From Streptomyces catenulae (lineage in GTDB: Bacteria; Actinomycetota; Actinomycetes; Streptomycetales; Streptomycetaceae), in contig NZ_JODY01000037.1 in NCBI RefSeq assembly GCF_000718015.1, forward strand, positions 40,780 through 104,779: 64,000 nt of DNA, read 5' to 3'. How positions within the stretch are numbered: position 1 is the first letter of the stretch; each line of letters starts with the position of its first letter. The notes under the pieces were generated by a model. That model saw only the letters and a list, made by a program, of their open reading frames with translations, was not told the origin of the DNA and did no database searches. The position numbers and the translations under genes are program-made. This document shows, one piece after another, positions 16,539-25,112 of the stretch.

Positions 16539-17482
16539 CGCGCGCCCTCGACCCCGCGCTCCTCACCGTCGGCGCCGCCCTGTTCAGCTGCGTCCTCGCG
16601 GTCGCCGGGCTCCAGCTCTACGCGTCCGGGCGGGACCGGCGGCGCGCCGTCGTCGACCGGCTCGCCGACGACCGCCGACTGCCGGTGACCGGCCGGGGCC
16701 GCCGCTTCGCCGCCCTCGACCGCGCGGTCCGCGCCACCCGCTACGGCCGCCGCCTGGAGAAACGGCTCGCCGCCACCGGGCTCGACGTCACCCCGGGCGA
16801 GTTCACCGCCTACCTCGCCGGGGCGGTCGTCGCCCTCTGGCTGGTCGCGCACGCCGTCCTCGCCGCCTTCTTCGGGCCGATCGCCGCGCTCACCGCCGTC
16901 TGGGCCGCGTTCGCCTTCCTCGACTGGCAGCGCCGCAAGCGCACCGAGCGCTTCATCAACCAGCTCCCGGAGCTGTCCCGCATCCTCGCCAACGCCACCC
17001 AGGCGGGTCTGGCGCTGCGTACGGCGCTGGGCATGGCCGCCGAGGAGCTGGAGGCACCGGCGGGTCAGGAATTGGCCAAGGTGTCCGACAAACTCGCGGT
17101 CGGCCACTCCGTCGAGGAGGCCCTCGACGAACTGGCCGAACGTCTTCCCTCCCGCGAACTCGTCGTCCTCGTCACCACCCTGGTCCTCGCCAACCGGGCC
17201 GGTGGCACCGTCGTCGGCTCGCTGCGCAACCTCACCCGCACCCTGGAGGAGCGCAAGGAGACCCGGCGCGAGGTCCGCACCCAGCTCTCGCAGGTCACCG
17301 TCACCGCGTACGTCGTCCCGCTGCTCGGCATCGGCACCCTGCTGCTGATGAACCGCATCGCCCCCGGCGCCATCGACCGGATGACCTCCTCCTTCCTCGG
17401 CCAACTCGCCGTCGTCGCCGCCTTCGTCCTCTACGGACTGGGCTTCTTCCTCATCCGACGGCTCTCCAAGATCGACGTCTAG
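16535..17482 (+). CDS. tadB: TadB-like inner-membrane platform protein
   Basis: 315 residues of the type II secretion F (GspF) superfamily. An N-terminal membrane helix (about 9-27), two helices near 90-130, the cytoplasmic F domain (INQLPELSRILANATQAGL... and the GHSVEEALDELAERLPSRE region) and two C-terminal membrane helices are visible. TadB and TadC form the platform in the membrane that CpaF drives. Translationally coupled to cpaF (ATGA overlap). Confidence 0.9.
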   Translation: MTRALDPALLTVGAALFSCVLAVAGLQLYASGRDRRRAVVDRLADDRRLPVTGRGRRFAALDRAVRATRYGRRLEKRLAATGLDVTPGEFTAYLAGAVVALWLVAHAVLAAFFGPIAALTAVWAAFAFLDWQRRKRTERFINQLPELSRILANATQAGLALRTALGMAAEELEAPAGQELAKVSDKLAVGHSVEEALDELAERLPSRELVVLVTTLVLANRAGGTVVGSLRNLTRTLEERKETRREVRTQLSQVTVTAYVVPLLGIGTLLLMNRIAPGAIDRMTSSFLGQLAVVAAFVLYGLGFFLIRRLSKIDV

Positions 17483-17495
17483 GGACGGGCACCGC

Positions 17496-18389
17496 ATGGC
17501 CACCGGAATCCTGCTGGCGCTGCTCGCCGCGCTCTCCGTCGCGGGCGCGTGCGGCGGCCTCGCGCTCTACCGCCGCGAGGCGAAACTCCCGCCCGACCTC
17601 GCCCTCTCCTTGGAGGTCGGCGCCCGCCGCACCACCGCCGTCGGCTCCGCCGTCGACCGTACGGGCATGCGCTACGCCCCGCTGGTGCTGCGGCTGATGG
17701 GCCCCGACCGGGTCTCCCGGCTGCGCCGCCGGATCGACCTGGCGGGCAACCCGGGCGGGCTGACCGTCGACCGCTACGCCGCCCGGCGCGCGGTCTACGG
17801 CGGGCTCGGGCTCTTCGGCGCGCTGGTGATGTTCCTGCGCGGCCAGCCGCTGCTCGGCGTGGTGATGGTGCTGTTCGCCTGCTTCTGGACCGAGGTCGGC
17901 ATCCGCGCCGCCATCCGCCAGCGCAAGGACACCATCGAGCGGACGCTGCCGGACTTCCTCGACGTCCTCGCCGTCGTGGTCAGCGCGGGGCTCGGTTTCC
18001 GCCAGGCCCTGGACCGCGTCGCCGACCGCTACGAGGGCCCCTGGGCGGACGAGCTGCGCATCACGCTGCGCCAGATGGACATGGGCGTCAGCCGCCGTAC
18101 CGCCTTCGAGGAACTGCGCAAACGCAACGACTCCGAGCAGGTCGCACAGTTCGTCACCGCCCTCCAGCAGGGTGAGGAGTTGGGCGCGCCGATCGTCGAC
18201 ACGCTCATCCAGATCGCCGACGACATGCGGCGCACCGACGCGCAGAACGCCCGCCGCCGGGCCGCCCGCGCCGTCCCCAAGGCCACCATGGTCGTCACCA
18301 CCTTCATGGTCCCGGCGACCATGATCCTGCTGATCGCCGGGTTCTTCCTCGGCTCCGGCACCGACTTCGGCTCCCTGATGGGGAAATGA
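17496..18389 (+). CDS. tadC: TadC-like inner-membrane platform protein
   Basis: 297 residues, second GspF-superfamily member, starting at ATG 17496, 13 bp after tadB. It contains an N-terminal helix, a pair of membrane helices near 105-135, the conserved ERTLPDFLDVLAVVVSAGLG and QFVTALQQGEELGAPI segments, and a C-terminal helix (FMVPATMILLIAGFFLGS). It pairs with TadB in the pilus platform. The operon pauses after it with a 476-bp leader before the pilin gene. Confidence 0.9.
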   Translation: MATGILLALLAALSVAGACGGLALYRREAKLPPDLALSLEVGARRTTAVGSAVDRTGMRYAPLVLRLMGPDRVSRLRRRIDLAGNPGGLTVDRYAARRAVYGGLGLFGALVMFLRGQPLLGVVMVLFACFWTEVGIRAAIRQRKDTIERTLPDFLDVLAVVVSAGLGFRQALDRVADRYEGPWADELRITLRQMDMGVSRRTAFEELRKRNDSEQVAQFVTALQQGEELGAPIVDTLIQIADDMRRTDAQNARRRAARAVPKATMVVTTFMVPATMILLIAGFFLGSGTDFGSLMGK

Positions 18390-18865
18390 AAGCCGCCGAA
18401 ATGTCCCCGACGGATTCACCCGGACGCGCCGCGCGCCGCGCTTCGGCGGCCACTCCGCCGCCCGGCCCGGGGTCCCGGGCGGAGCGCCGCGTACCGGATG
18501 TGGGCACGCGACCGAAACCGTTCGCGGCCGCCGACGGCTTGCCGCCAACTCCTTCGCAACAGCAACGAGTTGTGCCACAGTGGAGCCGCCATCGGGGTGC
18601 AGGGTGTCCCGCGCGGGGACCGCAGGGGGATCGGGGGTGAACGGAGTGCGAGGTGCACCGCTTCCGCCACGGAAGGCCATTGGCCGAATTCTTTCGCTCC
18701 GGCTCCTCGCCGTGTCCTCCGAACAGGTTGGGGTAGGGATTCCCTGTTCCAGGAGCGCCTTCCCGGCGTACTTTTCTCGTGTCGTGACCGCGGAGCTACG
18801 CGCCGACACCACGGGGACAGCCCAACCGGACCAGAGCGGTGCGGGGGCCCATGGAGGAGAAGACG
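18390..18865 (+). promoter_or_regulatory. Long leader before the Flp pilin gene
   Basis: 476 bp without a convincing gene. Composition becomes less G+C-rich toward 18690-18790 (GAATTCTTTCGC, TACTTTTCTCGTG), as expected of a promoter and 5' untranslated region. The major pilin is normally needed at far higher levels than the machinery, so a separate promoter here is expected. I cannot place exact -35/-10 boxes. Confidence 0.45.
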
Positions 18866-19033
18866 ATGGCGAAGCGGATCGTGAGGAACGACGACCGGGG
18901 GCAGACCTCGATCGAGTACCTCGGCATCATCGCGGTGGTCGTGGCGATCGTCCTGGTGCTGTCCACCACGGATTTCGGCAGTCAGATCGCGAACGCCATC
19001 GCCGACAAGATCTCCGAAGTCGTCGGCATCTAG
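18866..19033 (+). CDS. flp: Flp/Fap-type major pilin
   Basis: A 55-residue prepilin. The start ATG 18866 is chosen because GGAGGAGAAG sits 6-12 bp upstream, whereas starts at 18839 and 18851 lack an RBS. The sequence has a short basic leader, the type IVb cleavage motif DRGQTSIEY (cut after G12, Glu +5, Tyr +6), then one hydrophobic helix LGIIAVVVAIVLVLS and a short exposed tail FGSQIANAIADKISEVVGI. It would polymerise into the Tad pilus fibre after processing by the A24 peptidase at 21684. Confidence 0.93.
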   Translation: MAKRIVRNDDRGQTSIEYLGIIAVVVAIVLVLSTTDFGSQIANAIADKISEVVGI

Positions 19034-19074
19034 CGGGCCGCACCCCCGCACCCGCCCCGCCCGGCGCCCCCGCC

Positions 19075-19800
19075 ATGACCGCACCCGCCGCCCGCCCGCC
19101 GCGCGATGCCGGACAGGCGTTCCCGGTCTACATCGTGGCGGTCGCCGGGCTGCTCTTCCTCGCCCTCGCGTTCTTCGCCGTCGGCCAGGCGGCGGCGAGC
19201 CGCGGCGGCGCCCAGACCGCCGCCGACGCCGCCGCCCTCGCCGCCGGGCAGAAGTACCGCGACCGGCTGACCGAAAGCTTCCTCGACGCGCTGCGCTCCG
19301 GCGCCGACTGGCGCGATCTGCTGGAGGGCCGCGGCGCCGACTCCCGTACCGCCTGCGACAGCGCCGGGTGGTTCGCCGGGCGCAACGACGCGGTCCTCAC
19401 CGACTGCACCCCCGACTCCTGGCCCACCTCCTTCGCCGTCCAGGTCCGCGCCCGCTCCGCCGTCGGCCACTCCGTCGTGCCCGGTACGGAGTCCGCGCAC
19501 GCCGAGGCGCGCGCCACCGCCGTCGTCGAACCCCGCTGCCGCGCGGACGCCTCCGACGACACACCCCCGAAGACCGGACCGCACACCCCCGGCGGGGGAG
19601 TACCCTCCTCCACCCCCGGACCCGGCACCGGCGACACCGGTGCGGGCAAGGGGGAGCACGGCCCCGACGGCACGGACGACGCCCCCCTCCCCGGGCTCGT
19701 CTGCGACGGAAAGGCATGGCACCTGGTCCCCGGCGACCTGCACGACGGCCGCGGACTGCCCGGAGCCGCCGACCTGTTCGCCGTCCGGCTCGCCCGATGA
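19075..19800 (+). CDS. TadG-like/pilus-associated exported protein
   Basis: 241 residues from ATG 19075. The N-terminus DAGQAFPVYIVAVAGLLFLA resembles the other pilins but lacks the +5 Glu, so it is probably a membrane anchor rather than a processed pseudopilin. The segment SRGGAQTAADAAALAAGQ is typical of TadG/TadE-related (Flp-like) proteins. An exported domain with several Cys follows, then a Pro/Gly/Thr-rich linker (about 165-205) and a short C-terminal segment. Likely a surface component of the Tad apparatus. Confidence 0.75.
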   Translation: MTAPAARPPRDAGQAFPVYIVAVAGLLFLALAFFAVGQAAASRGGAQTAADAAALAAGQKYRDRLTESFLDALRSGADWRDLLEGRGADSRTACDSAGWFAGRNDAVLTDCTPDSWPTSFAVQVRARSAVGHSVVPGTESAHAEARATAVVEPRCRADASDDTPPKTGPHTPGGGVPSSTPGPGTGDTGAGKGEHGPDGTDDAPLPGLVCDGKAWHLVPGDLHDGRGLPGAADLFAVRLAR

Positions 19801-19867
19801 CCGCGCCGCCGGTCCCGGGCACGGCCGACCGCCCACCGAACCGCTGACGACCGAAGGACTGGCACCC

Positions 19868-20449
19868 ATGAGCATGCGGCGCACGACGAAAGCCGCCCGA
19901 GGAGCGGCCGCCACGGCGGTGGCGGTCGGCCTGGCGCTCCTCGTCGCCGGCTGCGGAGGCGGTGACGCCGGGGGAGGAAAGACGGACGACCGGGCACCGG
20001 CCCGCCACGCCGATCCCGCAACCGCCGAGCCCACCGCCCCCGCCGCCGATGTCGACAAGGCCATCGGCGAGATGAAGGGCCCGGACGGCGTCACCGTCAC
20101 CCTGCACTCCGTCATCCGTGACTCCGGCGGCTTCGTCACCGTCAACGGCACCGTCGTCAACCACGGCAGCCGCGTCTTCAACGCCATCGACTGGCGCTCC
20201 AACGAATCCGAACTCCGCTCCCGCTCCTCCCTCTCCGGCGCCACCCTCGTCGACAAGGCGGGCAAGAAGCGGTACCTCGTGCTGCGCGACACCGACGGCG
20301 AATGCCTGTGCACCACGGGCCTGAGCGGGCTGCGGCCCGGTGAGAGCCGCCCGATCTTCGCGCAGTTCCCCGCCCCGCCCGCCAAGGTCACCGAGGTCGA
20401 CTTCCAGCTCCCGACGATGCCACCCGCCGACGTACGGATCACGGAGTGA
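19868..20449 (+). CDS. Putative lipoprotein of the Tad locus
   Basis: 193 residues with a lipoprotein signal peptide: RRTTKAARGAAATAVAVGLA followed by lipobox LVAGC (C29). A Gly/Asp/Pro-rich spacer and a beta-rich domain of about 120 residues follow (VTVTLHSVIRDSGGFVTVNG..., with a CLC motif near ECLCTTG). It would sit on the outer face of the membrane. The stop TGA at 20447-20449 overlaps GTG 20446, a start-like codon for the next frame. I recognise no named family. Syntenic position suggests a pilus accessory role together with the OmpA-like protein that follows. Confidence 0.75.
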   Translation: MSMRRTTKAARGAAATAVAVGLALLVAGCGGGDAGGGKTDDRAPARHADPATAEPTAPAADVDKAIGEMKGPDGVTVTLHSVIRDSGGFVTVNGTVVNHGSRVFNAIDWRSNESELRSRSSLSGATLVDKAGKKRYLVLRDTDGECLCTTGLSGLRPGESRPIFAQFPAPPAKVTEVDFQLPTMPPADVRITE

Positions 20450-20629
20450 CCGCGACCATGCCCGCGACGCACCCGCCCCGCCCCCACCCGACCGGCACCC
20501 GCCCCGCCGGCGGCCACCCGCCGGGCCACCGGACTCGCCACCCCCGCCGCACACGCCGACACCCCGCCCGGACTGACCGAGGACACCACACCGCCGGTCG
20601 CCATCGATCCCCGCGACCCCGATCTGCGG

Positions 20630-21079
20630 ATGGTGCAGGGCGCCACGCTGGCCCCGGCGAAGGTCCTCAACATCAAGTCCGTGGTGGAGACCGACGACGG
20701 TGCCGAACGCCGCCAGGACACCAACGACAATGTGACGTTCGCGCTCCAGGCGGAGGTCCTCTTCGGCAAGGACAGCGCCGATCTGACCGACGACGCCCGC
20801 TCCCGGATCTCCGCCATCGCCGCCGAGGTCACCAAGCAACACGCCCGGAAACTGCGGGTCTTCGGCTTCACCGACAACCTCGGCTCCGCCGCCCACGGCC
20901 TGACCCTCTCCCGGCAACGCGCCGGTGCGGTCCAACGCCGCCTGGCCCAGGACCTCGGCTCCGGCATCACCTTCGAGATCCGCGGCTACGGCGAGCAGTA
21001 CCCGATCGCGGACAACTCCACGGAGGCGGGCCGCAAGAAGAACCGCCGGGTCGAGGTCAGCTTCCCCCGGCAGGAATGA
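20630..21079 (+). CDS. OmpA-family C-terminal peptidoglycan-binding protein (5' end appears damaged)
   Basis: 149 residues from ATG 20630 form a full OmpA/MotB-like domain (FALQAEVLFGKDSADLTD, ...LRVFGFTDNLGSAAHG, LSRQRAGAVQRRL, YGEQYPIADNSTEAGRKKNRRVEV), which binds peptidoglycan. In the same frame upstream, coding-like sequence continues back to the lipoprotein stop and contains ATGLATPAAHADTPPG, which looks like the end of a signal peptide and mature N-terminus. No ATG, GTG or TTG exists in that frame between 20450 and 20630. Either the gene uses a non-standard CTG, has lost its start and hydrophobic core by a deletion or frameshift, or the sequence has an error. As annotated it would lack export. 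Confidence 0.7.
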   Translation: MVQGATLAPAKVLNIKSVVETDDGAERRQDTNDNVTFALQAEVLFGKDSADLTDDARSRISAIAAEVTKQHARKLRVFGFTDNLGSAAHGLTLSRQRAGAVQRRLAQDLGSGITFEIRGYGEQYPIADNSTEAGRKKNRRVEVSFPRQE

Positions 21080-21175
21080 GGGCCGGGCTCCGGGAGGGCC
21101 GAACTTTCAGGAAGGCTGCCTGATGGTCGCCGACTGCCGTGAGCCGACGTCAGGTCGGCGCGGACGGCCGACCGT

Positions 21176-21556
21176 TCACGGGTGACCGTCCGCCTCCGGG
21201 TCCGCCTCCGCCGTACGGAGGGTCAGTCGTACGCCCTCCCGCAGCCCCCACCCGGCCATCGCCCCGGCGGACGCCTCCAGTACGTGGCGGGCGCGGGGGC
21301 GCGGCAGCCCCAGCCGTCCCGGGGGCATGGTGCGCACCGCGAGCACCCGGAGCGTCCGGTCGAGGTAGGCGACATCGATCGCGAACCGCATCCCGAAGGT
21401 GTGCACCCCGCTCGCCGGTGTCAGCAACAGCGCGCCCGCCACCCCGTCCCGGCCCAGCAACCCCCGCCTGCGGGCCCGGTAGGACGCGGCGATCTCCACC
21501 GCGACCGGCCTGTCCGCCCCGTGCACCGTCCCCGTACCGTCCCGCCAACGCGCCAT
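21176..21556 (-). CDS. DUF192 family protein
   Basis: A 126-residue protein with the DUF192 hallmarks: a RRRGLLGRDGVAGALLL segment, HTFGMRFAIDVAYLD, and RHVLEASAGAMAGWGLREG. The ATG at 21556 is preferred over the open frame to 21610. There is no signal peptide in this version, unlike many bacterial members. Function of the family is unknown. It lies on the opposite strand between the pilus operon and the prepilin peptidase gene and is often found beside Tad genes in actinomycetes. Whether it takes part in pilus biology cannot be judged. Confidence 0.82.
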   Translation of the reverse strand: MARWRDGTGTVHGADRPVAVEIAASYRARRRGLLGRDGVAGALLLTPASGVHTFGMRFAIDVAYLDRTLRVLAVRTMPPGRLGLPRPRARHVLEASAGAMAGWGLREGVRLTLRTAEADPEADGHP

Positions 21557-21683
21557 GGCCGCCGTTCTACCAGCCACCCGCCCCCACCGGCACGGGCGCC
21601 CCGGCCCCACGCCTGCGCCCCGCGCCCCGTCCCGCTCACCCGACCGGCCCCCGCCCCCGGCCCCCGCGCTCTATGGTCGTCGG

Positions 21684-22415
21684 GTGTCCCCGACGCTGAT
21701 GATCCTCGCCGCCGTCTACGGCGTCGCCGCCGGAGTGCTGCTGCCCCGGCCCGTCCACCGGCTGAGCGTCGAGCCGGACCACGACCGGCGCACCGACTGC
21801 CCCCGGGGCCACCCCCTCACCGGCCCGGCCCACGGCTGGCTGGGGACCGCCCGCTGCCGCCCCTGCGGCGCCGCGTACGGGCCGGGGACGGCGACCACCG
21901 CCGCCGTCACCGCACTGGTCTGCGCGGCGCTCGCCGCCGCCACCGGGCCCCGCCCGGAACTCGCCGCCTGGCTGCTGATGGCCCCCGTCGCGGTCCTCCT
22001 GGCCGCCGTCGACCTCCGGGTGCGCCGCCTCCCGGACGCCCTGACGGCGGCGCTCGCCGCGCTCGCCGCCGCCGGGCTGGGGGCCGCCGCGCTCCTCGGC
22101 GGCGCGGCCGGGTCCTGGCGCCGCGCGGTCCTCGGCGGGCTGCTGCTCGGCGGCTGCTACCTGCTGCTCTACGTCGCCCACCCGAACGGCATCGGCCTCG
22201 GCGACGCCAAGCTGGCGGTCGGCCTCGGCACGGCCCTGGGCTGGTACGGCTGGCACACCCTGCTCGTCGGCGCCGCCGCGGGCATCGGGCTCGGCGCCCT
22301 CCGCGGCTGCTGGCTGCTGCTCGCCGGGCGGCGCCGGGAGGCCATGCCGCTCGGCCCGTACCTGATCGCCGGGGCGCTCTGCGGGCTGCTCCCGGCGGCT
22401 GCCGCAGCCGCCTGA
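21684..22415 (+). CDS. A24-family prepilin peptidase (TadV/CpaA-like)
   Basis: 243 residues from GTG 21684, an integral membrane aspartyl protease with about six helices. The catalytic Asp pair is D110 in AAVDLRVRRLPD and D174 in GLGDAKLAVG. The N-terminal part keeps the four-Cys cytoplasmic loop of longer prepilin peptidases in reduced form (C39 ... C58, C61), but whether it methylates is unknown. It should cleave the Flp pilin and the two TadE proteins at their G-Q junctions. Its transcription ends at the strong terminator about 125 bp downstream. Confidence 0.9.
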   Translation: MSPTLMILAAVYGVAAGVLLPRPVHRLSVEPDHDRRTDCPRGHPLTGPAHGWLGTARCRPCGAAYGPGTATTAAVTALVCAALAAATGPRPELAAWLLMAPVAVLLAAVDLRVRRLPDALTAALAALAAAGLGAAALLGGAAGSWRRAVLGGLLLGGCYLLLYVAHPNGIGLGDAKLAVGLGTALGWYGWHTLLVGAAAGIGLGALRGCWLLLAGRRREAMPLGPYLIAGALCGLLPAAAAAA

Positions 22416-22538
22416 CGAGGGCCGCGACCGGCCTCCGGGCGGCGGCGGTGCGCCCCGGCGCGCGACCGGGGCACACCGGGTTCTCCGATGTTGCGCACAC
22501 CACAGGGCTCATGGGGTTATGGTGGAAGCCCCCCCCTC

Positions 22539-22579
22539 GGGCCGGTCCGTATCCCCCCCCACGGACCGGCCCGCTTTTT
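22539..22579 (+). terminator. Rho-independent terminator after the prepilin peptidase gene
   Basis: A perfect 12-bp stem GGGCCGGTCCGT/ACGGACCGGCCC (22539-22550 with 22561-22572), a loop of A-T-C8, then GCTTTTT. This is a rare U-run terminator in such a G+C-rich genome. A TATGGT -10-like hexamer at 22518-22523 lies just before the stem, but no -35 fits, so a separate tiny transcript is only a possibility. Confidence 0.85.
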
Positions 22580-22720
22580 GTTGCCGTCCTCCTCCCGGCT
22601 CCGTTCCTGAGCGTCCCGCCGCCCCCGGCGCACGCCAGGAGCACACGGCACACGGGGGCGCACACCGCCTCCCGGACACCGGCCCCGCCGGACCTACGGC
22701 CCCGGACCGGCTCTACCGGA

Positions 22721-23758
22721 TCAGCTCCGGCGGGCCCAGATGTTCACCCCGTCGGTCGTCTGCGCGAACTCGTCGATCTCCGCCAGCTCCGTCGCGGTCA
22801 GCTCCGGTGCGCCCAGCGCCGCGATGTTCGCCTCCAGCTGCGCCACGCTGCTCGCCCCGATCAGCGCCGACGTCATCCGCGGATCCCGCAGCACCCAGCC
22901 CAGCGCCAGCTGCGCCAGCGACTGGCCCCGGCGGGCGGCGATCTCGTTGAGCCCCCGCAGCCGCCGCACCACGTCCTCGGAGAGCAGCCCCGGGTCGAGC
23001 GACTTGCCCAGCGAGGCGCGCGAGCCCTCCGGGACGCCGTGCAGGTACTTGTCGGTGAGCAGCCCCTGCGCGAGCGGCGCGAACGAGATGCAGCCCATGC
23101 CCTCGCTCTCCAGGGTGTCCAGCAGCCCGTCGTCCTCGGTCCAGCGGTTGATCATCGAGTACGACGGCTGGTGGATCAGCGCCGGAACGCCCATCCCGCG
23201 CAGAATCCGGGCCGCCTCACGGGTCTGCTCGGAGGAGTACGAGGAGATTCCGGCGTAGAGCGCCTTCCCCTGGCGGACGGCGGACGCGAGGGCGCCCATC
23301 GTCTCCTCCAGCGGGGTTTCCGGGTCGAAGCGGTGCGAGTAGAAAATATCGACGTAATCGACCCCCATCCGCTTCAGCGAGGCATCGAGTGAGGAGAGGA
23401 GATATTTCCGCGAACCCCATTCGCCGTACGGACCGGGATGCATCCGATATCCCGCTTTGGTCGAGAGAATGATCTCGTCGCGGTAGGGCCGGAAGTCCTG
23501 GGCGAAGATCTTCCCGAAGTTCAGCTCGGCGGACCCGGGCGGCGGACCGTAGTTGTTGGCCAGGTCGAAGTGGGTCACGCCCAGGTCGAAGGCGCGGCGC
23601 AGGATCGCCCGCTGTGAGGTCAAGGTGCGGTCGTCACCGAAGTTGTGCCAGAGTCCCAGAGAGATGGCCGGAAGTTTCAGGCCGCTGCGTCCGGTGCGCC
23701 GGTACTCCATGGAGTCGTAGCGCGAATCCACGGCGCAGTACGGAGAAGAATCAGTCAT
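22721..23758 (-). CDS. Aldo/keto reductase, L-glyceraldehyde-3-phosphate reductase (YghZ) type
   Basis: 345 residues, NADPH-dependent aldo/keto reductase. Features are HFDLANNYGPPPGSAE with catalytic Tyr, LSTKAGYRM with the Lys, YSHRFDPETPLEETM with the His, and cofactor-binding GASSVAQLEAN near the end. The NYGPPPGSAELNFGK and the GYRMHPGPYGEWGSRKYLL insertion place it with the YghZ/Kv-beta-like AKR14 group, which reduces methylglyoxal and L-glyceraldehyde 3-phosphate. ATG 23758 follows GGGAG. It is divergent from the cis-prenyltransferase gene (124-bp gap). The stretch around 23330-23470 uses A/T-ending codons more than its surroundings. Confidence 0.9.
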   Translation of the reverse strand: MTDSSPYCAVDSRYDSMEYRRTGRSGLKLPAISLGLWHNFGDDRTLTSQRAILRRAFDLGVTHFDLANNYGPPPGSAELNFGKIFAQDFRPYRDEIILSTKAGYRMHPGPYGEWGSRKYLLSSLDASLKRMGVDYVDIFYSHRFDPETPLEETMGALASAVRQGKALYAGISSYSSEQTREAARILRGMGVPALIHQPSYSMINRWTEDDGLLDTLESEGMGCISFAPLAQGLLTDKYLHGVPEGSRASLGKSLDPGLLSEDVVRRLRGLNEIAARRGQSLAQLALGWVLRDPRMTSALIGASSVAQLEANIAALGAPELTATELAEIDEFAQTTDGVNIWARRS

Positions 23759-23882
23759 GGTCAACTCCCTATCACGGTCCTCGCAGACACCTGATGCGGC
23801 CATCGACACGCCCGAGAAGTAAAGTTATGGCCTTAGGCGACGGGGCGACCGCCAATGGGCACGGAGGGGCTGGTCCACACTC

Positions 23883-24680
23883 ATGCTGCGATCTTCGGGG
23901 ATGCGTATCCCGTATCCGCAGGCACTGCGGAATCTGGTCTACCGGCTGTACGCACGACGGGTCGAGGGACGGCTGGACCACAGCCAGGTGCCCAAGCACA
24001 TCGGCGTCATCCTCGACGGCAACCGCCGCTGGGCACGGGCCGACGGCCGGACGACCGAGCAGGGCCACCAGGCCGGTGCCGCCAAGATCGGTGAACTGCT
24101 GGGCTGGTGCGCCGAGACCGATGTCGAGGTGGTCACCCTCTGGCTGCTGTCGACCGACAACCTCGACCGGCCCGAGTCCGAGCTGAAGCCGCTGCTCGGC
24201 ATCATCGAGAACACCGTGCGTGATCTCGCCGCCGACGGACGCTGGCGCGTCCACCACGTCGGCAACCGCGATCTGCTGCCGTCGGACACCCAGCTCGTCC
24301 TCAAGCAGGCGGAGGAGGACACCGTCGACAACACCGGCATCCTGGTGAACGTCGCCGTCGGCTACGGCGGCCGTCAGGAGATCGCCGACGCGGTCCGCTC
24401 GCTCCTCCTCGAACACGCCGACCGCGGCACCTCCTTCGAGGAGCTGGCCGAGACCGTCGACATCGACCTCATCTCCAAGCACCTCTACACCAGCGGCCAG
24501 CCCGACCCGGACCTGGTGATCCGCACCAGCGGTGAGCAGCGGCTGTCCGGATTCATGCTCTGGCAGTCGGCGCACTCCGAGTACTACTTCTGCGAGGTCT
24601 TCTGGCCCGCCTTCCGGAAGGTCGACTTCCTGCGCGCCCTCCGCGACTACGCGGCCCGCCACCGGCGTTACGGCTTCTAG
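23883..24680 (+). CDS. uppS: Cis-prenyltransferase (isoprenyl/undecaprenyl diphosphate synthase family)
   Basis: 265 residues from ATG 23883, or 259 from ATG 23901. It extends a prenyl diphosphate with isopentenyl diphosphate in cis. Signature regions: HIGVILDGNRRWA with catalytic D45, TLWLLSTDNLDRP, and the C-terminal PDLVIRTSGEQRLSGFMLWQ and YYFCEVFWPAF. The RLYARRVEGRL start is typical of actinobacterial members, some of which make short (C15) and others long (C50-55) products. Chain length cannot be read from the sequence. It feeds lipid carriers for cell-wall synthesis. Confidence 0.93.
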   Translation: MLRSSGMRIPYPQALRNLVYRLYARRVEGRLDHSQVPKHIGVILDGNRRWARADGRTTEQGHQAGAAKIGELLGWCAETDVEVVTLWLLSTDNLDRPESELKPLLGIIENTVRDLAADGRWRVHHVGNRDLLPSDTQLVLKQAEEDTVDNTGILVNVAVGYGGRQEIADAVRSLLLEHADRGTSFEELAETVDIDLISKHLYTSGQPDPDLVIRTSGEQRLSGFMLWQSAHSEYYFCEVFWPAFRKVDFLRALRDYAARHRRYGF

Positions 24681-25112
24681 CCCGCCGCCTTCGCTTCCGG
24701 CCCGCCTTGCCCCGTATGCCCGGGTACGTCCCCGTGGTGGACGGCCCCGCGCGGCGTCGGCCCCGGGTCCTTCCGCGCCCCGGTCACCCCAGGTGGTGGC
24801 CGGGGCGCGGCCGTACACGGCGCGCGTCACCCAAGGTTCACCGCCTGTGCGCCCGCGCGCCGGGCATGGGCGCACCCCAACGCGGGAATGTTCCTGGCAG
24901 GTCGGCGTCCGGAATCAGACACGGGCGCCGTATCTCAGCGGACGGCATGGGGCCGTCCGCCCGGGAGGCCCTTTGCGCATCACGGAGGCCCGTGCGACCC
25001 GCACGGACGACGCGGAGGGCCGGTGTTCGGCCCGCGCAGCGCGGCCAGAACCCGGTCCTGTCCCCCGCGACGCCGTCGCACCCCGACCTCATCCGAGGGG
25101 GTTCGTCCACCC
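24681..25112 (+). other. Intergenic region before the PhoH-like gene
   Basis: 432 bp with no supportable gene. It holds a 9-bp hairpin GCGGACGGC/GCCGTCCGC (24938-24946 with 24952-24960) and a second short GTGCG/CGCAC element near 24990. The downstream gene probably has its promoter and a structured leader here. No clear promoter boxes. Confidence 0.5.

Noticed and set aside
21108..21123. CAGGAAGGCTGCCTGA as an iron box or shared operator with 1978-1993
   Set aside because: The two sequences share a GGAAGGCT core, but match the iron-box consensus poorly, and two occurrences are too few to call a motif family. Both may be chance or parts of hairpins.
22491..22523. Promoter TTGCGC...TATGGT before the peptidase terminator
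   Set aside because: The spacing is 21 bp, too long for a standard promoter, so I list it only as a possibility in a finding.
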